64,000 bases of DNA from Rhodoferax potami (GCF_032193765.1 NZ_JAVBIJ010000001.1:2418001-2482000), one strand, 5' to 3'; shown: positions 9,100 through 18,240, counted from the stretch's first letter. Notes: generated from the letters alone by a model not told the origin. Program-made: numbers and translations.

Positions 9100-10284
9100 A
9101 TGGCGAACGACTTCCTCTTTACCTCTGAGTCCGTATCAGAAGGCCACCCCGACAAGGTCGCCGACCAGATTTCCGATGCGATTCTGGATGCAATTTTCAA
9201 ACAAGACCCCCGCTCCCGCGTAGCTGCTGAGACGCTGACCAACACCGGTCTGGTAGTTTTGGCCGGTGAAATCACCACCAACGCGCATGTGGACTACATC
9301 CAGGTCGCGCGCGACACCATCAAGCGCATCGGTTACGACAACACCGAGTACGGCATCGACTACAAGGGTTGCGCTGTATTGGTGGCCTACGACAAGCAGT
9401 CCAACGACATTGCCCAAGGCGTGGACCACGCCTCTGACGACCACCTCAACATCGGTGCCGGCGACCAAGGCTTGATGTTCGGTTACGCCTGTGATGAAAC
9501 GCCCGAGCTGATGCCCGCACCCATCTACTACGCGCACCGCCTGGTGGAGCGTCAAGCCCAGCTGCGCAAAGACGGCCGCCTGCCCTTCCTGCGCCCCGAC
9601 GCCAAGAGCCAAGTGACCATGCGCTATGTGGACGGCAAGCCCCACAGCATCGACACCGTGGTGCTGTCTACCCAGCACAGCCCTGACCAGTCTGAGACCC
9701 AGCACAAGATGAAGGCCTCGTTCACCGAAGCCATCATTGAAGAAATCATCAAGCCGGTGTTGCCCAAAGAGTGGCTGCAGAACACCCGCTACCTGATCAA
9801 CCCCACCGGCCGTTTTGTGATCGGCGGCCCCCAAGGTGATTGCGGCCTGACCGGTCGCAAAATCATTGTGGACACCTACGGTGGCGCCTGTCCCCACGGT
9901 GGTGGCGCGTTCTCCGGCAAAGACCCGTCCAAGGTGGACCGCTCTGCAGCTTATGCAGCCCGCTATGTGGCAAAAAACATTGTGAAAGCCGGCCTGGCCA
10001 AGCAGTGCCAGATCCAGGTGGCCTATGCGATTGGTGTGGCCAAGCCGATGAACGTGACCGTGTACACCGAAGGTACCGGAGTGATCCCGGATGAGCAGAT
10101 CGCTGCCCTGGTGAACGAACACTTTGACCTGCGTCCCAAGGGCATCATCCAGATGCTGGACCTGCTGCGCCCTATCTACGAGAAGACGGCGGCGTACGGC
10201 CACTTCGGCCGCGAAGAGCCCGAATTCACCTGGGAACGCACCGACAAAGCCGCCGCTTTGCGCGCAGCCGCTGGCCTGAAGTAA
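9100..10284 (+). CDS. metK: S-adenosylmethionine synthetase
   Basis: MetK makes S-adenosylmethionine from methionine and ATP in the cytoplasm (394 aa, the usual length). Signature motifs are present: [18 protein letters not shown] near residue 15 (ATP and Mg binding), [18 protein letters not shown] (the flexible-loop and active-site signature) and [19 protein letters not shown] (the second PROSITE signature). It lies alone behind a long structured leader and divergent from the lipid A acyltransferase genes, so its expression is probably controlled through that leader. Confidence 0.97.
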   Translation: MANDFLFTSESVSEGHPDKVADQISDAILDAIFKQDPRSRVAAETLTNTGLVVLAGEITTNAHVDYIQVARDTIKRIGYDNTEYGIDYKGCAVLVAYDKQSNDIAQGVDHASDDHLNIGAGDQGLMFGYACDETPELMPAPIYYAHRLVERQAQLRKDGRLPFLRPDAKSQVTMRYVDGKPHSIDTVVLSTQHSPDQSETQHKMKASFTEAIIEEIIKPVLPKEWLQNTRYLINPTGRFVIGGPQGDCGLTGRKIIVDTYGGACPHGGGAFSGKDPSKVDRSAAYAARYVAKNIVKAGLAKQCQIQVAYAIGVAKPMNVTVYTEGTGVIPDEQIAALVNEHFDLRPKGIIQMLDLLRPIYEKTAAYGHFGREEPEFTWERTDKAAALRAAAGLK

Positions 10285-10302
10285 ACCCGATCCCCCGCAC
10301 CC

Positions 10303-11544
10303 ATGAATATCCAGACACAACGCTTCATTGACCGCTGGGCAGGCCAGCTCCTGTGCGGCGCGGTGTCAGGATGGGTCAAGTTGACCGGCATGTTCGGTGC
10401 ACCGGCGCGCATGCCGGCCGCACCGAAAAACATCCTGGTGATCTTGCTCTCCGAGATGGGCAGCATCGTGCTCGCAGGTCCGATGTTTGCGGCATTGCGC
10501 CGCCAATACCCCGGGGCTGCGATCCACATCCTGCAACTCAAAAAGAACCAGGAAGTCTCCAAGCTGCTGTCATTGACGGATGTGGCCCACATGCACACTC
10601 TGGACGACAGTTCGGGCGCATCGCTGATCAGCGACATCTTGAAAGTCAGCCTGCAGATGCGTCGCATCGGGCTGGACGCAGTGATCGATTGCGAGCTGTT
10701 TTCCCGGGTGAGCGCCCTGCTGTCGTTCAGCACCGGCGCCCCCGTGCGGGTGGGCTTCACGCCGCACACCCAAGAGGGCCTGTATCGCGGAAGCTTCATC
10801 AACCACAGCATTCCCTACAACCCTTACCAGCACATCAGCAAACAGTTTTTGTCGCTGGTGGATGCACTGCAGTCGCCGGAGGCCATGCCCCGCAACCGCG
10901 CAGGTGCCATCCGTGAGATTCCGTCCGAACCCGAGCTGTCGGTTCCGTTCAGCGCCGATGAACTGCGCAGCTACCGCCAGAAGGTGGAAGTAGATCACCC
11001 CGTGACCGCAAACCGCGCCTTGGTGCTGGTCTACGCGGGCGGCGGCATCCTGCCGGAGCGGGCTTGGCCTGCCAGCCATTACGCCCGGGTGGTTCAGGGC
11101 TTGTGCAATGCCGGATACGCCGTGGGCCTGATTGGTTTGAAAGACGACGCTGTGCTGGCGCGTGACCTCAAAACCCAGGTCGGCAGCGAGGCCTGTATTG
11201 ACCTGACCGGCTACACCAAAAGCATCCGAGAGCTGCTGATGCTGATGCATGCCAGCCGCCTGCTGATCACCAACGACGGTGGCCCCAGCCACTTTGCGAC
11301 GGTCACCCCCATCCAGACCATGGTGTTTTTCGGCCCCGAAACCGGCAAGCTGTACGGCCCCTTGGGCAAAAAAACCATCATTCTCGAGAGCGGCATTGCC
11401 TGCTCGCCGTGTTTGACGGCCTACAACCACCGCCTCACCTTCTGTGATGGCGACAACCAGTGCCTCAAGCGGATTGCACCCGACCCGGTGCTGGCGCAAG
11501 CCCTGCAGTACCTGGGCACCGCTGTCGAGAGCCCTGCTGCATGA
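10303..11544 (+). CDS. Glycosyltransferase family 9 (heptosyltransferase-like)
   Basis: This 413-aa GT-B fold enzyme is of the ADP-heptose:LPS heptosyltransferase type. The N-terminal ILVILLSEMGSIVLAGPMFA and the C-terminal LLITNDGGPSHFATVTPIQT motifs are characteristic of GT9. An unusual C-terminal cysteine cluster (SGIACSPCLTAYNHRLTFCD and QCLK) is seen in some members. It is the first gene of a three-gene surface-glycan set: its stop overlaps the GtrA start as ATGA. The exact sugar and acceptor cannot be deduced; LPS core or another envelope glycan is likely. Confidence 0.85.
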   Translation: MNIQTQRFIDRWAGQLLCGAVSGWVKLTGMFGAPARMPAAPKNILVILLSEMGSIVLAGPMFAALRRQYPGAAIHILQLKKNQEVSKLLSLTDVAHMHTLDDSSGASLISDILKVSLQMRRIGLDAVIDCELFSRVSALLSFSTGAPVRVGFTPHTQEGLYRGSFINHSIPYNPYQHISKQFLSLVDALQSPEAMPRNRAGAIREIPSEPELSVPFSADELRSYRQKVEVDHPVTANRALVLVYAGGGILPERAWPASHYARVVQGLCNAGYAVGLIGLKDDAVLARDLKTQVGSEACIDLTGYTKSIRELLMLMHASRLLITNDGGPSHFATVTPIQTMVFFGPETGKLYGPLGKKTIILESGIACSPCLTAYNHRLTFCDGDNQCLKRIAPDPVLAQALQYLGTAVESPAA

Positions 11545-12023
11545 ACGGGCTGCAACGCACCGTGCTGTGGGCCCTCGGGCTGCTGGAGCGCTACCGGTAC
11601 ATCAAGTTCGGCATTGTGGGTGCGAGCGGCACCGTGGTGAACCTGGCGGTGCTGCATTTCGGTCATGAGTTTTTGTTCAACGAGATCGAATCCGGCTACA
11701 ACAAGCCCTACTTTTCATTGGTGCTGGCGATTGCTCTGGCAACCCTGAACAACTTCACCTGGAACCGGCTATGGACCTGGTCCGACCGGGTAAAAACGCT
11801 GGAAGCCGGCGAAGTGCAACCCGTCAGCCTGCGCTTGCTGGGCATGGAGTTCGGACAGTACGTCACCGCGTCGGCTTTCGGCAGTGGCATGCAATATGTA
11901 TTGACCTTGCTGCTGTCCGGCAGCATGGACTACCGGCTGGCCAACATCATTGCCATTGTGGCGGCCAGTGTCAGCAACTTTCTGGCCAACGACCGGTGGA
12001 CGTTCAAGCGTCACCGCGACTGA
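11541..12023 (+). CDS. GtrA family membrane protein
   Basis: This is a 160-aa membrane protein with four predicted helices, of the GtrA family thought to flip undecaprenyl-phosphate-linked sugars or to assist glycosyltransferases. Helix starts are visible in YIKFGIVGASGTVVNLAVLH, the LVLAIALATLNNFTWNRLWT region and the final LANIIAIVAASVSNFLANDR, which carries the family-typical asparagine/arginine-rich ends. The ATG at 11541 overlaps the preceding stop (ATGA), so I use this start rather than earlier in-frame starts inside the GT9 gene. It probably supplies lipid-linked sugar for the following ArnT-like transferase. Confidence 0.85.
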   Translation: MNGLQRTVLWALGLLERYRYIKFGIVGASGTVVNLAVLHFGHEFLFNEIESGYNKPYFSLVLAIALATLNNFTWNRLWTWSDRVKTLEAGEVQPVSLRLLGMEFGQYVTASAFGSGMQYVLTLLLSGSMDYRLANIIAIVAASVSNFLANDRWTFKRHRD

Positions 12024-12113
12024 CGGCCATCCGCTGCGCCAAGGCCATGGCACGGCGCACGACCGCTCGGGTGCCCACGGAATCCACAGGCCTACAACCC
12101 CGCCGCTCTTTTT

Positions 12114-13883
12114 ATGCCAAATAAGCAAATTGCCGCCGCCGATATTGCGTGGTTAGCTCTTGTTTTTATAGCAAGCGCTTTATATCTCTTGGGATTGGGC
12201 GGCAGCTACGCCCCCACCAACGGCGACGAAATGGTCTACATCCATATCGCTCGCATGACGGCCGAGAGTGGCCACTGGCTGCCGCTGCAGTCCGAGCTGG
12301 TGGGCACCCGCAACACCAAGCCGCCCCTGCTGATCTGGCAGGCCATGGTGGCCGGTGGCTGGGGCGAGACCTGGAGCTTGTTCGCATTGCGCCTGCCCAG
12401 CATTGCCTACACCTTTGCCACCACTGCCCTGCTGGCGTTTTTTGCCTACCGGATGAGTGAAGCGTCGAACCGGCTGCGCACCGCTTGTTTGGCCGCTGCC
12501 TTGTACTTGCTGTTTTTTTCCACCTTCCGCTACGGACGGGTGTACCTCACCTCTGCGCCCGAGACCTTCTGGCTTGCCTTGCCCATGTGGTGGGTACTGT
12601 GGCTGCGCCTGCGAGCCAGCGCCACCGGTAGCATGCACCGTGCGGACACCACGCCCGGCCCCTTGGCATACACCTTGTTCGGTATCGCCATGGGCCTGGG
12701 CGCGGCCTACAAGTCTTTTGCCTTGGTGGCACCGGCCGCTGCCGCCTTGTGGTGCGCGGTGCTGCTGAGCACGCCTTGGAGCTGGCGCACCGCGGTGCGC
12801 ACCACGCTGGGGTGCGGCTGGAGCGCTGCGCTGGGCCTGGGCATTTTTGCGCTGTGGTTTGTGCTGGACCCGGACCCCGCCAGCGTCTGGCAGGAGTTCG
12901 TGGTGGCAGAAAACGCGGGCAAGATGTCCAGCAGCATGGGCTACTGGCAGGCCGCGCTGTCGGGCCCTTACCCGATGTGGACGCAGCTGCTGGCCTACCC
13001 GTCAAACGGCGGCTTGTTGGCGCTGCCGGTGCTGGGTTTTTGCCTGCTGGCCCTGCGCCATACAGGGCAGCTGCGCCGCCTCTCGAACCTGAGCCCAGCG
13101 CCCTGGGTCTTGCTGGCCTGGATCGTAGTGTGGCTGGTGGTGTTCACCGTACCCAACCAGCGTTCGGAGCGCTATGTGATTCCTGCCATGCCGGCGGTGG
13201 CGATTGCCATGGCATTGGTGTGGGACCGGCTGCCCCGTCTGTGGTTCTGGCTCACCCTGCTGATCACAGTCCCGGCATTGGTGATGCTCGGTCGCATCAG
13301 TTGGGTGATGGGTAACTTGTCGATGGCATCGAACGGCGAAGTCGCTATCACTTTGATAGCTGCAGGCGCAGGCATTATGGCGGCTATTGCCGGTTTTTAT
13401 CGAAAATCATGGGCGGGCAATGCCAGCCTGGTGACCGTGCTGGCGGTGTATGGCTGCTTCACCCTCATGGTGCAGCCTATCTCCAAAGATGAAGCGGGCT
13501 ACAGCCCGGCCATCGAAGCGCAGATGAAGGGCCAGCGGGTCGCCGTGCCCAACGGGTTCACCGGGCAATACGAGCGCTACCACTTCCAGTTACATGGCGC
13601 GCGCATCACGCCCTATGACGCGGAAGGCCGCAACACCGGCGCGCTCTACCCCGAGATGCCACCCAAGGAACGGCTGGCGCGCTTGCTGAATGAATTTGAT
13701 GCCGTAATCTGGCTTCAAGAGGACTTGAACGAGCCGCCCTCATGCCTGCCCGATTGCACCCTGCCGGCCCAGCGCTGGCACGTGAAAAGCCGGCACAAGG
13801 ACGGCGAGGTGACGTTAAACAACCTATGGCAGGTGCAGGACTGGCTGTTCCGCCGCGAGTGGCTGCTCACAGCCACCCGGTAA
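12114..13883 (+). CDS. ArnT-like (GT-C fold) membrane glycosyltransferase
   Basis: This is a 589-aa polytopic protein of the dolichyl-phosphate-mannose/ArnT superfamily, which transfers a sugar from a polyprenyl-phosphate donor on the periplasmic side. After the first helix comes the catalytic acidic pair Asp38-Glu39 in PTNGDEMVYIHIARM, and then GTRNTKPPLLIWQAM, the substrate-loop signature of ArnT-like enzymes. Ten or more helices and a C-terminal periplasmic domain follow. Two copies of a dispersed palindromic repeat (12155-12178, 13344-13370) are read in frame and encode parts of membrane helices. With GT9 and GtrA upstream it probably decorates LPS or another envelope glycan; the sugar is unknown. 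Confidence 0.85.
   Translation: MPNKQIAAADIAWLALVFIASALYLLGLGGSYAPTNGDEMVYIHIARMTAESGHWLPLQSELVGTRNTKPPLLIWQAMVAGGWGETWSLFALRLPSIAYTFATTALLAFFAYRMSEASNRLRTACLAAALYLLFFSTFRYGRVYLTSAPETFWLALPMWWVLWLRLRASATGSMHRADTTPGPLAYTLFGIAMGLGAAYKSFALVAPAAAALWCAVLLSTPWSWRTAVRTTLGCGWSAALGLGIFALWFVLDPDPASVWQEFVVAENAGKMSSSMGYWQAALSGPYPMWTQLLAYPSNGGLLALPVLGFCLLALRHTGQLRRLSNLSPAPWVLLAWIVVWLVVFTVPNQRSERYVIPAMPAVAIAMALVWDRLPRLWFWLTLLITVPALVMLGRISWVMGNLSMASNGEVAITLIAAGAGIMAAIAGFYRKSWAGNASLVTVLAVYGCFTLMVQPISKDEAGYSPAIEAQMKGQRVAVPNGFTGQYERYHFQLHGARITPYDAEGRNTGALYPEMPPKERLARLLNEFDAVIWLQEDLNEPPSCLPDCTLPAQRWHVKSRHKDGEVTLNNLWQVQDWLFRREWLLTATR
12155..12178 (+). repeat. Dispersed palindromic repeat core inside the ArnT-like gene (copy 1)
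   Basis: AGCTCTTGTTTTTATAGC plus AAGCGC matches the core consensus AGCTAYNNTTTTNATAGC followed by AAGCGC seen elsewhere in the window. It encodes residues of about 14-22 of the first membrane helix. Confidence 0.5.
13344..13370 (+). repeat. Dispersed palindromic repeat core inside the ArnT-like gene (copy 2)
   Basis: This is a perfect inverted repeat, GCTATCA CTT TGATAGC (13344-13360), followed by TGCAGGCGCA, and it fits the same family. It is read in frame as part of a late membrane helix (about residues 411-419). Confidence 0.55.
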
Positions 13884-13923
13884 ACGCCCAGTAAGGGCCC
13901 CGGAACAAGGCCTGCTTGCAGGC

Positions 13924-14763
13924 TTACTGGTACTGCAAAGTAGCCAATGCGCGGAGCTCATCGGCATGGGTGCTGGGCAGGCCAAAGTATTCGAGATACG
14001 CCGGAATCTGCTCAAACAACATGTCCGAGCCCACCTGCACTTGGCAGCCACGTGCAATGGCTGCCGCCAGAAATGCGGTGGTCTCGGTTTTCATGACCAC
14101 TTCGCCCACAAAGGTGCTGGCTGACAGGCGCGACACATCCAGAGGCATCGGGTCACCCTCGTTCATACCCAGCGGCGTAGCGTTCACCACCAGGTCAAAA
14201 CCCTCCGGATCGGTGGATCCGGTAGTGACCTCGATTTGCGGATAGTGCTGGCGCAGGCGCGCTGCCAGCCCTTCGGCGGCCTCTGCATTCACATCAAACA
14301 GCGCCAGTGCCGACAGGCCTTCGGCCGCCAGCGATGCGGCAATCGCACAGCCCACGCCACCGCTCCCCACGACCAGGGCGCGTGCGCCCTTGAGCACCAG
14401 CCCTTTGCGCAGCACCCCGCGCACGAAGCCGGCGCCATCGAACATGTCGCCCTGTAACTGGCCTTGCGGCCCCAGGCGCACCGCGTTGCAGGCACCAGCA
14501 ATCTGAGCCGTGGGCGAGAGCTCGTCCACCAGCGTGGTGGTGGTCACCTTGTGCGGCATGGTGATCAAGGCGCCCCGGATATTGGAGAGCTTGAACACGC
14601 TGCGCAAAAAGCCGGGGAAGTCTTCGGGCTTGGAGCCCATGGGCACCACCACCGCATTGACCCCGGCTTTTTCAAACCAGGGGTTGTAGATCATGGGCGC
14701 CTTGAAGGCGTGGGTCGGGTAACCGAGGTGAACAATGAGCTCTGTATTGCCGTTGATGATCAT
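13924..14763 (-). CDS. aroE: Shikimate/quinate dehydrogenase (AroE family)
   Basis: This is an NAD(P)-dependent dehydrogenase of the AroE/YdiB family (279 aa), interconverting shikimate with 3-dehydroshikimate, or quinate with 3-dehydroquinate. The catalytic lysine and substrate loop are in GALITMPHKVTTTTLVDEL, the Rossmann motif is VVGSGGVGCAIAASLAAEG, and NATPLGMNEGD is the family signature. The ATG overlaps the aroQ stop (ATGA) at the end of a TRAP transporter operon. That context points to catabolic use of imported quinate or shikimate rather than aromatic biosynthesis; this is inference. The cofactor preference (NAD or NADP) is not determined here. Confidence 0.85.
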   Translation of the reverse strand: MIINGNTELIVHLGYPTHAFKAPMIYNPWFEKAGVNAVVVPMGSKPEDFPGFLRSVFKLSNIRGALITMPHKVTTTTLVDELSPTAQIAGACNAVRLGPQGQLQGDMFDGAGFVRGVLRKGLVLKGARALVVGSGGVGCAIAASLAAEGLSALALFDVNAEAAEGLAARLRQHYPQIEVTTGSTDPEGFDLVVNATPLGMNEGDPMPLDVSRLSASTFVGEVVMKTETTAFLAAAIARGCQVQVGSDMLFEQIPAYLEYFGLPSTHADELRALATLQYQ

Positions 14764-15206
14764 TTTTTCGCAGCTTTCGCCGCAGACACCCCGGCGCGCA
14801 GGGCCAGCAGGTAGCTGTCCGCGCCGAAGCCTGCGATCTGGCCCTTGACGATTTCCGCGAACACAGACTTGTGCCGGAACTCCTCACGGGCGTGAATATT
14901 GGACATGTGCAACTCGACGATGGGGCAGGTCAGGATGGCCAGCGCGTCGCGGATGCCATAGCTGTAGTGCGTCCAGGCGCCGGCGTTGATGAGGACTGCG
15001 TCCACACCGTCGATGAAACCCTGGTGAATGCGCTCGCACATGGCGCCTTCATGGTTGGTTTGAAAGGTCTCCACCTCCACACCCAGTTCGCGGCCCAAGG
15101 CCGTCAGGTCGGCGTTGATTTCATCGAGCGTGATGGTGCCGTACTGCACCGGATCGCGCTTGCCGAACATGTTGTGGTTAATGCCGTGGAGCATCAGGAC
15201 TTTCAT
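14760..15206 (-). CDS. aroQ: Type II 3-dehydroquinate dehydratase, divergent (probably catabolic)
   Basis: This enzyme dehydrates 3-dehydroquinate to 3-dehydroshikimate (148 aa from ATG at 15206, the normal length for the dodecameric type II enzyme). The first active-site loop reads HGINHNMFGKRDP instead of the usual NGPNLNLLGxREP but keeps the key Asn and Arg. The later motifs are standard: FQTNHEGAMCERIHQ, INAGAWTHYSYGIRDAL and VELHMSNIHAREEFRHKS, with the catalytic His and Arg. It lies between the TRAP substrate-binding gene and the aroE-like gene, so I infer a catabolic role in quinate or shikimate use. Confidence 0.87.
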   Translation of the reverse strand: MKVLMLHGINHNMFGKRDPVQYGTITLDEINADLTALGRELGVEVETFQTNHEGAMCERIHQGFIDGVDAVLINAGAWTHYSYGIRDALAILTCPIVELHMSNIHAREEFRHKSVFAEIVKGQIAGFGADSYLLALRAGVSAAKAAKK

Positions 15207-15272
15207 ACAAACCTTTAGAGAAGATGGAATCAAACGCGGAGCAGCCCTTGCAGGCCGCTCCGCACGGCGTGA

Positions 15273-16277
15273 TTACTTGCGCATCTTGGCCAACTCGGCC
15301 TGCACATCAGCCACGACGGTGCCCAAGGCAGCGCTGTGCTTGTCGATCACGGGCTTCATCTTCTCACGCAGCTTGGCGATTTCTGCGGCTGGCAGAGTCG
15401 TCACGTTCATGCCGTTTTTCTTGAGCAACTCGAGGTTGTTGTTCAAGGCGGCGCGGTTGGCTTCACGCTGGGCTTTCACCGCTTCATCGGCGGACTCGTC
15501 GATGATTTTCTTTTCAGCAGCAGACATGGTGTCCCACACCTTTTTGCTGAAGATCACGGACTGGGGGTTGTACTGGTGGTTGGTTAGGGCCACGTTCTTT
15601 TGCACTTCCCAGAACTTGTTGGCCGCGATCACGGCGATCGGATTTTCCTGGCCGTCAATCGCGCCCTGCTCCAGAGCAGCGTACACCTCAGGGAATGGCA
15701 GGGGTGTGGGGTTCGCGCCCAAAGCCTTCACCCAGTCCACGTTGATGGCGTTAGGGATCACGCGCAGCTTCAGGCCGGCGATGTCGTCCACCTTGGTGAT
15801 GACTTTTTTACCGGTGGTGATGTTGCGGAAACCCAGCTCCCAGTACGACAGGCCGACGATGCCACGGTCCGCCAAGGCGGCGTGCATTTTCTGGCCGATG
15901 GGACCGTCCACAATCGCGTCCGCTTCTTTCTCATTGGCAAACAGGAAGGGGAAGTCAAAAATTTCCAGCGCTTTCACTTCGCTGGCCAGAATGCCGGAGT
16001 TCATCACGGCCATTTCCACGGTGCCGCCCTTGAGTGCGGACAAGGTGGCTTGGTCGCTACCCAAAGATCCGTTCAAGAACAACTGCACCTTGATCTTGCC
16101 ACCGGACTTGGCTTCGACCGCGGATGCGAACTTGCGCATACCAGCCACGGCGGGGTGACCTTCAGGGCTGTTCAGGCCGAATTTGATGGTGCGCTCTTTG
16201 ATGTCCTGGGCCGATGCCAGCCCACAAGCGGCCAGTGCCACGGTTGCCAAGACGGATTTGATAAACAGTCGCTTCAT
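15273..16277 (-). CDS. dctP: TRAP transporter substrate-binding protein (DctP family)
   Basis: This is the periplasmic solute-binding subunit of a TRAP transporter (334 aa). The signal peptide runs to about residue 23 (ALAACGLASA), then FGLNSPEGHPAVAGM starts the mature domain. LKLRVIPNAINVDWVKALGANPTPLPFPEVY carries the conserved arginine that binds carboxylates, and GAIDGQENP is the DctP hallmark. The ligand is an organic acid; the neighbouring aroQ and aroE genes suggest quinate, shikimate or a related hydroaromatic acid. It lies downstream of dctQ and dctM, with an intercistronic hairpin before it. Confidence 0.9.
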   Translation of the reverse strand: MKRLFIKSVLATVALAACGLASAQDIKERTIKFGLNSPEGHPAVAGMRKFASAVEAKSGGKIKVQLFLNGSLGSDQATLSALKGGTVEMAVMNSGILASEVKALEIFDFPFLFANEKEADAIVDGPIGQKMHAALADRGIVGLSYWELGFRNITTGKKVITKVDDIAGLKLRVIPNAINVDWVKALGANPTPLPFPEVYAALEQGAIDGQENPIAVIAANKFWEVQKNVALTNHQYNPQSVIFSKKVWDTMSAAEKKIIDESADEAVKAQREANRAALNNNLELLKKNGMNVTTLPAAEIAKLREKMKPVIDKHSAALGTVVADVQAELAKMRK

Positions 16278-16335
16278 GAGTTGTCTCCTGGACAGTTAGA
16301 AATGTAAAAAGCAGGCGTACGCGGTGAATAAGAAT

Positions 16336-16365
16336 CCTGTGCGTGGCGTACCCATCACGCACAGG
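16336..16365 (-). other. Intercistronic hairpin between dctM and dctP
   Basis: A perfect 10-bp inverted repeat (CCTGTGCGTG at 16336-16345, CACGCACAGG at 16356-16365) with a 10-base loop and no T-run. It is more likely an RNA-processing or stabilising hairpin that allows different dctP and dctM levels than a full terminator. Confidence 0.55.
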
Positions 16366-16377
16366 CTTGGAATCGCA

Positions 16378-17655
16378 TCAATAGAACCAGCGGGCCGGCA
16401 CCATCACGAGTTGCGGGAACAAGACCATCAAGAACATGATGGCGAACTGGGCAATCATGAAAGGCACCACGCCCTTGGTGACCTCATCCATCCGGACCTT
16501 GCCCACACCGGCCACGGCATTGAGCACCGTGCCTACCGGCGGTGTGATCAGACCGATCGCGTTGTTGATGATGAACAGCACACCGAAGTACACCGGGTCA
16601 ATGCCTGCGGCCTTGATGACAGGCATCAAAACCGGTGTCAGCAGCAGGATGGTGGGCGTCATGTCCAGGGCAGTTCCCACCACAATGACGAGCACCATGA
16701 TCGCGAACATCAGGAGGCGCGGGCTGTCCAGCAGCGGCTGGAGCAACTCCACCACCTGGGCCGGCAGGTTCGCCACGGTAATCAGCCAGGCCGAGACCAT
16801 CGCAGCAGCCACCAGGAACATCACCACCGCGCTGGTTTTGGCGGCAGAGATAAACAGCGGAACCAACTTGGCGAAGGTCAGCTCGCGGTAGATCACCGTC
16901 GAGATGAACAAGGAGTACACCGCAGCCACAACCGCAGCCTCGGTGGGCGTGAACACGCCGAACTTGAGCCCGAACACAATGATGAAGGGCAGCACCAGCG
17001 CCCAGGTGGCCAAGCGCATGGCATCCAGCACTTCGGCCATGGTCTTGCGGGGTGGCGGGGTGATGTGCTCTTTGCGAGCCAGCCACCACCAGGTCACCAC
17101 CAACGAGAGTGCCAGCATCAAACCCGGAAACACGCCCGCCATGAACAGCTTGGAAATGGACACATTGGCGGCTACGCCGAAGATCACGAAACCGATGCTC
17201 GGCGGAATGACCGGCGCGATGATGCCGGCCGATGCAATTAGGCCCGCAGAGCGACCTTTGTCGTGCCCCGCAGCGACCATCATGGGCAGCAGCAAGGCGG
17301 TCAAGGCCGCGGCATCCGCCACGGCGGAGCCTGAAAGCGAGGCCATGATCACCGCGGCCACGATCGTCACATAGCCCAAACCCCCTTTGACGTGGCCGAC
17401 CAGCGCCATCGCAAAGTTCACGATGCGACGGGACAAGCCGCCTGCGTTCATGATTTCACCGGCCAGCATGAAGAAAGGCACCGCCAGCAACGGAAAGCTG
17501 TTGGACCCTTCGAGCAGGTTTTGCGCGAGGATTTGCGCATCGAACATGTTGAGGTGCCACATCAGGGCGGCACCGCACAAGAGCAGAGAAAACGCGATGG
17601 GCACACCAATGGCCATTGCTGCCATCAAGGAACCCAGAAAAATAATGATCGTCAT
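16378..17655 (-). CDS. dctM: TRAP transporter large permease (DctM)
   Basis: This is the large membrane subunit of the TRAP transporter (425 aa, about twelve helices), which drives solute uptake with the sodium gradient. The N-terminal MAIGVPIAFSLLLCGAALMW helix, the PLLAVPFFMLAGEIMNAGG stretch and MASLSGSAVADAAALTALLL are diagnostic of DctM. It follows dctQ by 18 bp and is part of the dctQMP-aroQ-aroE operon, read right to left. Confidence 0.93.
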   Translation of the reverse strand: MTIIIFLGSLMAAMAIGVPIAFSLLLCGAALMWHLNMFDAQILAQNLLEGSNSFPLLAVPFFMLAGEIMNAGGLSRRIVNFAMALVGHVKGGLGYVTIVAAVIMASLSGSAVADAAALTALLLPMMVAAGHDKGRSAGLIASAGIIAPVIPPSIGFVIFGVAANVSISKLFMAGVFPGLMLALSLVVTWWWLARKEHITPPPRKTMAEVLDAMRLATWALVLPFIIVFGLKFGVFTPTEAAVVAAVYSLFISTVIYRELTFAKLVPLFISAAKTSAVVMFLVAAAMVSAWLITVANLPAQVVELLQPLLDSPRLLMFAIMVLVIVVGTALDMTPTILLLTPVLMPVIKAAGIDPVYFGVLFIINNAIGLITPPVGTVLNAVAGVGKVRMDEVTKGVVPFMIAQFAIMFLMVLFPQLVMVPARWFY

Positions 17656-17673
17656 GACAATGGGCTCCGGGGC

Positions 17674-18192
17674 TTAGTGGGGGGCTTCTTCGGATTCCTG
17701 AATCAGCATCAGGTCCTTGTCGGCAATTTGGCCGGTCACCAGGCGGAACAGGTCCAGCGCCAGGATCGGAAAACTCAGGGCCGAGAACACCATGCCACCG
17801 GCATAAAACCAGCCCATGGAGACCTCCATCACCGGGCTGTCGGAGTCCTTGTTGACCAGGAATTGGTCATAAGTGCCTTTGAAGATTAGCCACAGGCACC
17901 AGATCATCAAAAGCAAAGACACGCCCATGGCAAAGCGCTTGCCCTTAGGGCCGAACTTGCCGACCAGCATGTCGGTACCCAAATGGGCGTTGTCGCGCAA
18001 AGCGATCACAGCGCCCAAGAAGGTGACCCACACAAACAACCAGCGGGACAACTCTTCCGACACGGTCAGCCCCGAGTTGAAGGCATAACGCATGAACACG
18101 TTGCCGAACACCAGCACCACCATCAGCGCAAGAGCGGCGGCGATGACATACCCGAGCAAGCGGCAATAGCCATCGATAAATTTTTTGAGCAC
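17674..18192 (-). CDS. dctQ: TRAP transporter small permease (DctQ)
   Basis: This is the small four-helix membrane subunit that partners DctM (172 aa). Helices are visible in the first 35 residues and in LSRWLFVWVTFLGAVIALRD, which carries the family's conserved FVWxxFLGA motif before the conserved histidine and aspartate region (NAHLGTDML). It is the first gene of the operon. A 19-base operator-like palindrome lies 30 bp upstream (18222-18240) and resembles the one overlapping the divergent tetR start. Confidence 0.9.
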   Translation of the reverse strand: MLKKFIDGYCRLLGYVIAAALALMVVLVFGNVFMRYAFNSGLTVSEELSRWLFVWVTFLGAVIALRDNAHLGTDMLVGKFGPKGKRFAMGVSLLLMIWCLWLIFKGTYDQFLVNKDSDSPVMEVSMGWFYAGGMVFSALSFPILALDLFRLVTGQIADKDLMLIQESEEAPH

Positions 18193-18221
18193 ACAGATCT
18201 CCGGAAAGTCTCACTTCCAAT

Positions 18222-18240
18222 AATGTACGAACTAGTTAGT
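18222..18240 (-). promoter_or_regulatory. Predicted TetR operator upstream of dctQ
   Basis: AATGTACGAACTAGTTAGT contains a near-perfect palindrome (ACGAACTAGTTAGT, 13 of 14 positions fit ACTAACTAGTTAGT). It lies just upstream of dctQ and shares 15 of 19 bases with the site at 18992-19010 that overlaps the tetR start. Confidence 0.65.

Noticed and set aside
9136..10320. Long open frame opposite metK
   Set aside because: It is a reverse-strand shadow of metK: composition is odd and no motif is recognisable, while metK is certain.
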